Shown: positions 1 through 5,190 of the stretch, piece by piece
Position numbering within the stretch: the first letter of the stretch is position 1
Layout of the letters: every line of letters begins with the position of its first letter
NCBI GenBank assembly: GCA_022563275.1
Contig: JADFNR010000165.1
Location: forward strand, 1-5,190
Source of the DNA: Chloroflexota bacterium
Lineage (GTDB): Bacteria; Chloroflexota; Dehalococcoidia; UBA3495
DNA: 5,190 nucleotides
Direction of reading: 5' to 3'
Program-made: the position numbers and the translations under genes
Notes under the pieces: model-generated
Told to the model about the DNA's origin: nothing
What the model saw: the letters and a program-made list of their open reading frames with translations, nothing else
Database searches by the model: none

Positions 1-152
1 CGGCGATGCCGGTAGGCGTAGCTCCAAGCGTGCATGACCGCTTCTTTGGCCCACTTGTAATTGCGGGAGGAGGAGCCGTAGTAGCCTTTGGCGGCCTTCA
101 GTATCTTTTTGTGGCGGGCGTGCTTAGTAACGCCACGTTTGACTCTAGACAA
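1..152 (-). CDS. rplT: Large ribosomal subunit protein bL20, N-terminal 50 residues (cut by window edge)
   Basis: L20 binds 23S rRNA early in assembly of the 50S subunit. In several bacteria it also represses its own operon. Reading from 152 towards 1 gives the start [20 protein letters not shown], followed by [18 protein letters not shown] and a basic AYRHR stretch. This is the unmistakable N-terminal extension of L20, dense in Arg and Lys. The family is about 117-120 residues long, so roughly 65-70 residues lie beyond the left edge. The start is a TTG codon at 150-152. It fits the family N-terminus (usually MARVKRG) exactly, and GGAG lies 8 nt upstream. No ATG is available near this point. 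The gene follows rpmI after a 29-nt gap and is presumably on the same transcript as infC and rpmI. Confidence 0.96.
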   Translation of the reverse strand, partial: MSRVKRGVTKHARHKKILKAAKGYYGSSSRNYKWAKEAVMHAWSYAYRHR

Positions 153-160
153 GGGTTGAT

Positions 161-164
161 CTCC
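161..164 (-). promoter_or_regulatory. Shine-Dalgarno site for rplT
   Basis: On the minus strand GGAG is followed by 8 nt and then the TTG start codon of rplT. It lies in the 29-nt gap after the rpmI stop. It supports choosing TTG as the start of L20. Confidence 0.65.
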
Positions 165-181
165 GAAAAGGGATTACTGGC

Positions 182-379
182 TTACCCGTAAGGAAGCATC
201 CGGTGCAGACGTTTGAAGTCCGCACTAGCGACTGCCAACTTATCGGCGTATTTCCTGGTTACTTTGGTGGGTTTCTTGCGCCTCAGGTGGCTGCTCATAC
301 GCTTGCGCCGAAGCAACTTACCGGTGGCGGTTATGTGTATGCGGGCCTTGGCCCCTTTGTGTGTCTTAAGTTTTGGCAT
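182..379 (-). CDS. rpmI: Large ribosomal subunit protein bL35
   Basis: L35 is a small basic protein of the 50S subunit. The 65-residue product has the normal family length. It starts with the family signature MPKLKTHKGAKAR, has the central basic KLLRRKRMSSHLRRKK stretch, and ends RLHRMLPYG, matching the usual C-terminal RLLPY. The ATG at 377-379 lies inside the 3' end of infC, so the two genes overlap by 14 nt in different frames. The sequence before this ATG has only a weak purine stretch (GAAGAA), so translation may depend on ribosomes finishing infC. That coupling is inferred. The stop is TAA at 182-184 and rplT follows 29 nt later. Gene order and family match leave no real doubt about identity. 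Confidence 0.97.
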   Translation of the reverse strand: MPKLKTHKGAKARIHITATGKLLRRKRMSSHLRRKKPTKVTRKYADKLAVASADFKRLHRMLPYG

Positions 380-956
380 CAGCCAGTTCTTCTACTTGGT
401 CCTCTTTTTTATCTGCTGGGGCGCTTTCCGCCGCCTTCTCCGACTTGGGGAGGGCGGGAATCAGCACCATGGACAACGCCCTGCCTTCCATGGCCGGTGG
501 GCGCTCCAAGCGCACTTCGTCTTTTAATTCGTCGGCCACCCGTTTCAGGACCGAGAGGCCCAACTGCTGGTGGGCGGCCTCCCGACCGCGGAAACGGACG
601 GTGAGCTTGACCTTGGACCCGTCGCTGATGAACTCGCGAATCTTGCGGGTCTTGGCGTCTAGGTCATGAGACCCAATGTTGGGCCGGAAGCGCACCTCTT
701 TCTGCTCGGAGCTTCTCTGGCCTTTCTTGGACTCGCGTTCTTTCTTTGAAGTGAGATATAGGAGTTTGCCGTAGTCCAGTAGCCTGCAGACGGGGGGATC
801 AGAGTTGGGAGCCACCTCAACCAGGTCCACATCGGCATCGCGCGCGAGTTGGAGCGCCCGGGCGAGGTCCATCACACCGAGCTGGGCCCCATCGTCACCG
901 ATGACTCTTACCTTGGGGCTGTTTATGCGCTCGTTGACCCGATATTGTCTAGCTAT
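366..956 (-). CDS. infC: Translation initiation factor IF-3, with a non-canonical ATA start
   Basis: IF3 binds the 30S subunit, keeps it from joining 50S too early, and proofreads the start codon and initiator tRNA. From the proposed start the protein has 196 residues. The N-domain covers about 4-64 and includes RQYRVNERIN, DLVEVAP at 44-50 and PPVCRLLDYGK at 54-64. A charged linker covers about 65-84. The C-domain covers about 85-170, with KEVRF at 86-90 and VRFRGRE at 120-126. The last 26 residues are a charged, Ala-rich tail. Between an in-frame TGA at 981-983 and the GTG at codon 28 there is no ATG, GTG or TTG. Starting at that GTG would remove the first part of the N-domain, including the conserved RVNERI segment. 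An ATA codon at 954-956 sits 9 nt after GGAGG and gives the expected family N-terminus. In E. coli infC starts with AUU, which IF3 discriminates against, giving autoregulation; the same logic probably holds here. The gene is followed by the overlapping rpmI. Confidence 0.93.
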   Translation of the reverse strand: MARQYRVNERINSPKVRVIGDDGAQLGVMDLARALQLARDADVDLVEVAPNSDPPVCRLLDYGKLLYLTSKKERESKKGQRSSEQKEVRFRPNIGSHDLDAKTRKIREFISDGSKVKLTVRFRGREAAHQQLGLSVLKRVADELKDEVRLERPPAMEGRALSMVLIPALPKSEKAAESAPADKKEDQVEELADAKT

Positions 957-965
957 GCTCTGGTA

Positions 966-970
966 CCTCC
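966..970 (-). promoter_or_regulatory. Strong Shine-Dalgarno site that fixes the infC ATA start
   Basis: A perfect GGAGG on the minus strand is followed by 9 nt and then the ATA codon at 954-956. Such a strong site at ideal spacing is what a gene with a poor start codon would need. It is the main sequence evidence, apart from protein conservation, for where IF3 begins. Confidence 0.75.
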
Positions 971-1010
971 GATAAAATCCTCATCAATTACGTGAAAGAT
1001 AGGTGGATTC

Positions 1011-1039
1011 ACTCTAGCATACCCCCTATACAACGTCAA
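1011..1039 (-). promoter_or_regulatory. Candidate sigma-70-type promoter for infC-rpmI-rplT
   Basis: On the minus strand TTGACG (1034-1039, five of six matches to TTGACA) is followed by a 17-nt spacer and TAGAGT (1011-1016, four of six matches to TATAAT). A TG dinucleotide one base before the -10 hexamer forms an extended -10 element. The site sits in the 110-nt gap between the peptidase stop and infC. It would start transcription near 1004, leaving a leader of roughly 48 nt. This was found by eye against E. coli consensus, and promoter rules in this lineage may differ. Confidence 0.5.
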
Positions 1040-1066
1040 ACAGAATTCGGCATGCCCCAGGCCAGC

Positions 1067-2416
1067 CTACGGGGTGCGTCCGTACCTTTGCAGCAGGCGG
1101 TAGATCGCACCCGCCCCAAAGTTGATGGCAGCCACCGGCACACGCTCATCCGGGCCATGAATGGCTGAGACGAAATCCAGCGTCTTTGGCAGCAACATTG
1201 GCAAAAATCCGTAAGTTTGGATGCCCAGGCGGGCAAATAGCCTGCCGTCCGTTGCCGCAGGCATAAGCATGGGCACAGCGATGCCCTCCGGGTCGCTCTC
1301 CTTCAATACGCTGCTCAACGTATCGAATAGGCCCAAGTCGGGCTGCTGGGGCCCGGCGTCGTGACTCAGCACTTCAATCTCGATGTTGGCGCCGGTCCCG
1401 GCAATCTCAGCTAATTCCGATACCAATCTCTCTGGGCCAATGTTGGGCAGGAGCCGGCCGTCCAAGTCAACGGACACCTCTTCGGGAATCACGTTTATCC
1501 GCTCGCCGCCCCGCACCAACGTGGGGTTGACCGTGTTTCGGAACAGCGGGTTGAAGGTGCGGCCTCTGGCTCCCAGCAGCCTCAGGGCGACGGCTGTGAA
1601 ACGGGGGTTGAGCAGGGCCGCCATCCCGGCGCGGGCGGGTGGGGGCAGGTGTTTGCCGATGGCCTGAAACATCATCCGGGCCTCTGGCGTCACGTGGATG
1701 GGCAGTTGGCGGGACTGGACCCGCTGCAGGAACCGGGCCAGTCCGTTCATGGGGTTGTCCCGCTGTGTCAGTGAGGCGTGGCCGCCCGCGCCCCGGAAGG
1801 TCGCCCGGAGATGGCACACTTGTTTCTCCGAGACCATGATGGGATAGAACCGGCGGCGGCCCAGGTTGAAACTGAACCCGCCGAACTCGCCGATGGCGTA
1901 TCTTATCCCTTGGAATTGCTCGGGGTGGTCCTCGACCAGGTACCGGGCCCCCAGGTTTCCACCTGACTCCTCGTCACAAACCACAGCCAGCACGATGTCG
2001 CCGGCCGGGATCATTCCATCTGTCTTGGCCCGCATGATGGCGTAGAGCATCATGGCGATGCCGCTCTTCATGTCCAGCGAGCCCCGCCCCCAGAGGAATC
2101 CGTCCACCAGCTCTCCGCCGAAGGGCGGTTGCCGCCAACGGGCCGGGTCCGCGGGCACCACATCGACGTGGCCTTGAAGCAGCAGAGGCGGCGCGCTGCC
2201 ATCGCCGGGCAGGCGGGCGATGAGGTTGGGACGGCCGGGCGTTTTGGCGAAGACCTGGTTCTGGATGCCAGCGCCGTCCAGCAGGGTTTTGATGTGTTGG
2301 ATGCACCGCCCTTCGTTTCCCGGAGGGTTGGTGGTGTCGAACCGCACCAACTGCTGCGTCAACGCAACAGGGTCTACGTATGCGGTGTTGGAGGAAGGAG
2401 AAGCAATCGTAGACAC
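1067..2416 (-). CDS. M20-family (ArgE/DapE/CPG2-type) zinc metallopeptidase or amidohydrolase
   Basis: This 449-residue protein belongs to the M20 family of di-zinc enzymes, which cleave amide bonds in peptides or N-acyl amino acids. All expected active-site residues can be seen. They are H83 in GHVDVVP (with D85 orienting it), the bridging D115 in RGSLDMK, catalytic base E149 and ligand E150 in CDEESGG, E177 in IGEFGG, and H420 in HGPDER. H213 in GAGGHAS matches the dimerisation-domain histidine that reaches across to the partner active site. The lid/dimerisation domain spans about 195-325 and the catalytic domain is on both sides of it. There is no signal peptide or membrane segment, so it is probably cytoplasmic. 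The start is GTG at 2414-2416, giving a normal N-terminus, and no alternative start lies in frame between it and the upstream gene. The ribosome site is weak. It lies 37 nt after the PAC2 gene and is probably co-transcribed with it. The exact substrate cannot be told from sequence; ArgE, DapE, carboxypeptidase and aminoacylase activities are all possible. Confidence 0.93.
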   Translation of the reverse strand: MSTIASPSSNTAYVDPVALTQQLVRFDTTNPPGNEGRCIQHIKTLLDGAGIQNQVFAKTPGRPNLIARLPGDGSAPPLLLQGHVDVVPADPARWRQPPFGGELVDGFLWGRGSLDMKSGIAMMLYAIMRAKTDGMIPAGDIVLAVVCDEESGGNLGARYLVEDHPEQFQGIRYAIGEFGGFSFNLGRRRFYPIMVSEKQVCHLRATFRGAGGHASLTQRDNPMNGLARFLQRVQSRQLPIHVTPEARMMFQAIGKHLPPPARAGMAALLNPRFTAVALRLLGARGRTFNPLFRNTVNPTLVRGGERINVIPEEVSVDLDGRLLPNIGPERLVSELAEIAGTGANIEIEVLSHDAGPQQPDLGLFDTLSSVLKESDPEGIAVPMLMPAATDGRLFARLGIQTYGFLPMLLPKTLDFVSAIHGPDERVPVAAINFGAGAIYRLLQRYGRTP

Positions 2417-2453
2417 GTTTTTCCGGCAAACGGAGCCCGAGGCGGTCCGCCCG

Positions 2454-3374
2454 CTACTCGTCGGCCGGGTCGTCGTCGAGGTCCAGGTCTAGATCGGATT
2501 CAATGTCCACGTTTGAACCCAGCCCCTGTAGGAACTCTTCAACCATTGGTGAAAGGGGGGTGGACGAGGCGGCGTCTCCCCCATTCTCCCGGTCATAGCG
2601 CTCTTCGAGCCGTTCCAGGAGACCGGCGACCTCCGATGTGTCTGAGACGATGTTCTGCAGCGAAGCGTATTGTTGGCGTCCCCGTTCTTGGTCCACTAGG
2701 CGGCTGGGCAGTCCATATAGGGTGCACAGAATCTCCATCAGCCGCGCCGTTCCGGTGAAGTCCTCTTCCACCTGGAAATATTGGGGCAGATGGACCACAA
2801 ATATTCGGGTCTCGATATCCATCTCCTCCAGGGTATTGGAGATCAGATAGGTGATGGTGGTTGGCCCTTCGTAATTGCTGGGGCGCACGCCAACCAGTTT
2901 GTATTCATCTTCGTTTCCGGAGTTCACCGTGCCCCCCGAGACCAACAATTGGCGGGTGTGGGGCACCATGTCGTACATCGCGCCAATCATGGAATAACGC
3001 TTGACCCCGAAATACTTGAGGACCTCGATCACAGAGTCGGTGTAGTCCTCTCCGTAGAGATGGGGTTCCAGCAGGTGCAGGGTGATGATGTCGGGCCCGT
3101 GTTCCCGGACGCAGGCGCTGATGGTGGTGGATGGGATCTTGTATTCCCTGACCCCCTGATTCAGGATCGATCTGGGACGGTAGCGGGTGAAGTCGTAGTA
3201 GCGCCCCGGCCGGACCAAACGCCCGATCTCCTTGGACTCAAGATGACGCTCCAACCGCCTCAAGGTCAAAGTACCGACGTTTCCCACGTCGATCCAAGGC
3301 CTTAGGACCGCCAATACATGGGGGTCTTTTAGCTCTGGCAGAGGCTCTGGAAATTCGAAGTCGCCGATGCGCAT
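2454..3374 (-). CDS. PAC2-family protein (proteasome assembly chaperone 2-like domain)
   Basis: The 306-residue product resembles bacterial PAC2-family proteins (Pfam PF09754), whose archaeal and eukaryotic relatives help assemble proteasomes. The bacterial members have no settled function. Features that suggest this are an opening that puts a short Pro/Glu-rich strand before HVLAVLRPWIDVGNVG, then RYYDFTRYRP, a long central domain with GEDYTDSVIEVLKYFGVKRY and MIGAMYDMVPHTR, and GPTTITYLI followed by HLPQYFQVEEDF. The domain covers roughly residues 18-240. A helical segment (LLERLEERYDREN) follows, then a flexible linker and a strikingly acidic tail at about 288-306 with DLDLDLDDD. There is no signal peptide or membrane helix. 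The ATG at 3372-3374 is the only usable start after an in-frame stop 27 nt or so upstream, and it has no properly spaced Shine-Dalgarno site. The M20 peptidase gene follows after 37 nt. Family call is from recognition by eye, not a profile search. Confidence 0.8.
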   Translation of the reverse strand: MRIGDFEFPEPLPELKDPHVLAVLRPWIDVGNVGTLTLRRLERHLESKEIGRLVRPGRYYDFTRYRPRSILNQGVREYKIPSTTISACVREHGPDIITLHLLEPHLYGEDYTDSVIEVLKYFGVKRYSMIGAMYDMVPHTRQLLVSGGTVNSGNEDEYKLVGVRPSNYEGPTTITYLISNTLEEMDIETRIFVVHLPQYFQVEEDFTGTARLMEILCTLYGLPSRLVDQERGRQQYASLQNIVSDTSEVAGLLERLEERYDRENGGDAASSTPLSPMVEEFLQGLGSNVDIESDLDLDLDDDPADE

Positions 3375-3613
3375 GCTTCTAGTTTGACAGTGGCGATTTG
3401 GATTTACAAGGGGAGGCTATCCGGCCTAGTGTTAATATCGATCCGGGCCAGCTTCAGCTACGGGCGTGTGCGTCGGAAACCTGAATTTTGATATCATACG
3501 TAGCTACAAACTGAGGTGGGTGTAAGACCGGACCCAACGGGAACCCCATCCAAATCGCGCCGTCTCCGGACCAACGCGGCGGCCTTCCGGCAAATGACAT
3601 TAAAGAAGGGCGA
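3375..3613. other. Divergent intergenic region between the PAC2 and lipoprotein genes
   Basis: This 239-nt stretch separates two genes that point away from each other, so it should hold promoters in both directions. An AT-rich patch around 3485-3510 contains TATCAT on the plus strand (3492-3497) overlapping TATGAT on the minus strand (3494-3499), both one mismatch from a -10 hexamer. Neither has a convincing -35 partner. Two similar segments, CCGGACCCAACG from 3528 and CCGGACCAACG from 3566, form an imperfect direct repeat. No RNA gene or coding region is evident. Confidence 0.4.
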
Positions 3614-4207
3614 ATGCCGACCATATTCCCGGCGGTCCTGACCGTCACCGTGGCTACCTTCCTCATTGCTGCCTGCGGCGGCGATACGGCGACGCCCACC
3701 ATTGAGCCCACGGCAACTGAGATAGCCGAGGTCTCTCAAGAGACCGCCAGTCTACCAGTGTGGCGCTACGTGAACAGCGGCTGGGTTTCGCCGGTGAACG
3801 AGCAGTCCGCCAACGCGTTCTCCAGGGAATTGAGGGTGGCTGTGATAACCACTTCCCAAGAGATGGACGATTTCAACCGCGCCGTGATCAGCAAACGCAC
3901 CAAGGGGACGGGAACTACTCTGGGCCGCCCGGAGTTTCCGGGCTCGGTGGTCCTGGTGGCCTATCTGTTGTGGCTGCCGGTCCAGGGCGACCCTCTGTCG
4001 GTGGTGGGTCTGGAGATCGACGGAAACCGGGCTGTGGTCGACCTGGAACTTGACGAAGATTCTCAGGGGCGGGCATATCCCTATCTGTATGCTCCCATGA
4101 CCATGGTGACGGTGGACCGGTCATTGTTTCCGGCCGAGGGTCCGGTGGTCTTTGAATTCAGGTTGGACGGCGAACTCCAGGTCACGCTTACCGACACCCT
4201 GCAATAA
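3614..4207 (+). CDS. Secreted lipoprotein of unknown function
   Basis: The 197-residue protein begins with a hydrophobic stretch ending in a lipobox, LIAAC, with C21 as the predicted lipidated residue. It should be exported and anchored on the outer face of the membrane. A Thr/Pro/Glu-rich linker (TATPTIEPTATE) follows at about 25-36, a style common in Chloroflexota lipoproteins. The rest is a small beta-rich domain: RELRVAVITTSQEMDDFNRA, then PGSVVLVAYLLWLP, GLEIDGNRAVVDLELDED, and a last strand VVFEFRLDG. This order loosely recalls the C-terminal domain of PrcB-type proteins, but I cannot confirm it. The n-region before the hydrophobic core has no Lys or Arg, which is unusual. The in-frame codons just upstream encode KEGR but contain no standard start. 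A purine-rich GAAGG lies 4 nt before the ATG. The gene converges on the histidine kinase with only 5 nt between the two stop codons. Confidence 0.82.
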   Translation: MPTIFPAVLTVTVATFLIAACGGDTATPTIEPTATEIAEVSQETASLPVWRYVNSGWVSPVNEQSANAFSRELRVAVITTSQEMDDFNRAVISKRTKGTGTTLGRPEFPGSVVLVAYLLWLPVQGDPLSVVGLEIDGNRAVVDLELDEDSQGRAYPYLYAPMTMVTVDRSLFPAEGPVVFEFRLDGELQVTLTDTLQ

Positions 4208-4212
4208 CAACA

Positions 4213-5190
4213 TCAAACCAATGCGGGCTTTTCTGATTCGCGACCATCTTGGACCGCAAATGGAATGCGTATGGTGAAAGAGGTGCCGGTCCCAACCTTG
4301 CTTTCGACGGATATGGAACCGTTGTGCTTGCTGATGATCTCTTGACAGATCGCAAGCCCCAGTCCCGTCCCGTTGAATTTCTCTGAATATAACGGGTCGA
4401 AGATTAGATCGATGTTCTTGGGGTCGATGCCGCTTCCGGTGTCCGAGATCACGATTTCGACTGACCCTTCTATTCCACAGGCGTCGATGCGCAATCGGCC
4501 CCCATTCTCCATTGCGTCTTGCGCGTTTGCCACCAAATTTTGCAAGGCCCGAACCAGGTGAGACGCTTCGCCTAAGACCAGGGGCAATTTAGATTCGATC
4601 GTTACAGAAAGATCGATGTTTTCATGCAGGACGAAACTGGTCACTGAATCATTGATGACGTCACCAATCTCGATCTGTGAAAAGGTGATTTCCCTGTTTG
4701 ACCCAAAAGACAATAAGTTTGAAATTACATCATTCGCACGGGTGACCTCGCCATTCATAAGCTCAAACAATTCGGCGATCTTTTCTTTATTTTCGATTGT
4801 CCATTCGGCCTCTAACTTCCGTTTCACCAGGTAGACAGCATTTTTGATCGCGCCCAGAGGGTTTCGAAGGTCATGGGCGATACCGCCTGACAATTGCCCG
4901 ATTATCGCAAGCTTCTCTGATATCATCACCCGCTTCCTAGCGTCCTCGAGTTCTTGAGTCCGAATCTGCACACGTTCTTCCAATAATTGGTTCGATTGGA
5001 TAATCTGCTGATTGGAACGGGAAAGCGCTTCAGTCAATCGCTCCAACTCCTGGTGGGCGATCTCGGACTCGTCGTGGAGAATGGAGATTTCGAGGAGATT
5101 GCCAAGCCCTTCTACAACAGAGGCCAAAAGGTCAACCAACTCCGGATCGAAAGCGTTCTTTTTTTTGGAGATCACGGTAACTAGGCCCAG
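4213..5190 (-). CDS. Sensor histidine kinase with GAF remnant, N-terminus cut by window edge
   Basis: The reading frame stays open to the right edge, giving 325 visible residues. Numbering here counts from that edge. Residues 1-35 (LGLVTVISKKKNAFDPELVD onward) look like the last strand and helix of a GAF sensor domain, so the real start lies outside the window; the in-frame GTG at 5173-5175 falls in the middle of this strand. A coiled coil covers about 40-90. The HisKA domain carries the phospho-acceptor H106 in IAHDLRNPLG. The HATPase domain has the N box with N222 in NLVANAQDAM, the G1 box DTGSGI at 250-255, an F box (IFDPLYSEK) and the G2 box GTGLGLA at 274-280. All residues for autophosphorylation and ATP binding are present. 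No membrane segment is seen, so sensing may be cytoplasmic. No response regulator lies in the window. The gene is visibly more AT-rich than its neighbours. Confidence 0.93.
   Translation of the reverse strand: MGLVTVISKKKNAFDPELVDLLASVVEGLGNLLEISILHDESEIAHQELERLTEALSRSNQQIIQSNQLLEERVQIRTQELEDARKRVMISEKLAIIGQLSGGIAHDLRNPLGAIKNAVYLVKRKLEAEWTIENKEKIAELFELMNGEVTRANDVISNLLSFGSNREITFSQIEIGDVINDSVTSFVLHENIDLSVTIESKLPLVLGEASHLVRALQNLVANAQDAMENGGRLRIDACGIEGSVEIVISDTGSGIDPKNIDLIFDPLYSEKFNGTGLGLAICQEIISKHNGSISVESKVGTGTSFTIRIPFAVQDGRESEKPALV

Noticed and set aside
203..669. Plus-strand open frames across rpmI and infC
   Set aside because: They lie opposite two certain conserved genes, overlap each other in different frames and show no family features.
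366..875. infC starting at the GTG or ATG codons at 870-875
   Set aside because: This would delete the first 27 residues, including the conserved RVNERI part of the IF3 N-domain, and no good ribosome site precedes it at the right spacing.
1040..1066. Possible terminator after the M20 peptidase gene, around the palindrome GGCATGCC
   Set aside because: The palindrome has no loop, the longer stem is only about three base pairs, and no T-run follows.
1383..2758. Several long open frames opposite or out of frame with the M20 peptidase and PAC2 genes
   Set aside because: Their translations are rich in Arg, Pro and Gly with no recognisable domain, as expected of shadow frames in high-GC coding sequence. 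The frames on the coding strand carry complete, conserved motifs.
3384..3389. Perfect TTGACA -35 hexamer on the plus strand
   Set aside because: At 16-18 nt downstream there is only CAAGGG-like sequence and no -10 element, and the next plus-strand gene begins more than 200 nt later.
3528..3576. Imperfect direct repeat of CCGGACC(C)AACG as an operator pair
   Set aside because: Only two copies of about 11 bases differing by an insertion, GC-rich, with no known regulator to match and no symmetry.
3454..3739. Minus-strand open frames of 81-85 codons over the divergent intergenic region and the start of the lipoprotein gene
   Set aside because: They oppose the clear signal peptide and lipobox coding region, resemble no family, and have no convincing ribosome site.

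Overview
The window looks like core chromosome from a bacterium, most likely a Chloroflexota member such as a SAR202 or Dehalococcoidia-type lineage. That assignment is an inference. It rests on the PAC2-family gene, a lipoprotein with a Thr/Pro-rich linker after the lipobox, the form of the IF3 and L35 proteins, and generally high GC. No taxonomic marker was searched.

Layout: from the left edge to about 3374 everything is on the minus strand. Read in the direction of transcription, it runs PAC2-family protein (2454-3374), M20 metallopeptidase (1067-2416), then the translation cluster infC (366-956), rpmI (182-379) and rplT (1-152, cut by the window edge). The plus-strand gene at 3614-4207 encodes a small secreted lipoprotein and is divergent from the PAC2 gene. 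It converges on a minus-strand sensor histidine kinase (4213-5190) that runs off the right edge.

The infC-rpmI-rplT cluster is the standard bacterial arrangement, encoding initiation factor 3 and ribosomal proteins L35 and L20. The best sequence-level observation lies here. No ATG, GTG or TTG codon is available at the N-terminus of IF3, and an ATA codon sits 9 nt after a perfect GGAGG. This implies the non-canonical start used for IF3 autoregulation in other bacteria. rplT also starts on a rare codon (TTG), and rpmI overlaps infC by 14 nt. A good extended -10 promoter candidate precedes infC, so the cluster probably has its own transcript starting in the 110-nt gap after the peptidase gene.

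PAC2 and M20 are 37 nt apart and probably co-transcribed. A functional link (protein or peptide turnover) is only a guess. The histidine kinase is a soluble-looking protein with a C-terminal GAF remnant, a coiled coil, and HisKA and HATPase domains. It is visibly more AT-rich than the rest of the window. I see no RNA gene, mobile element, CRISPR array or obvious novel multi-gene system here.
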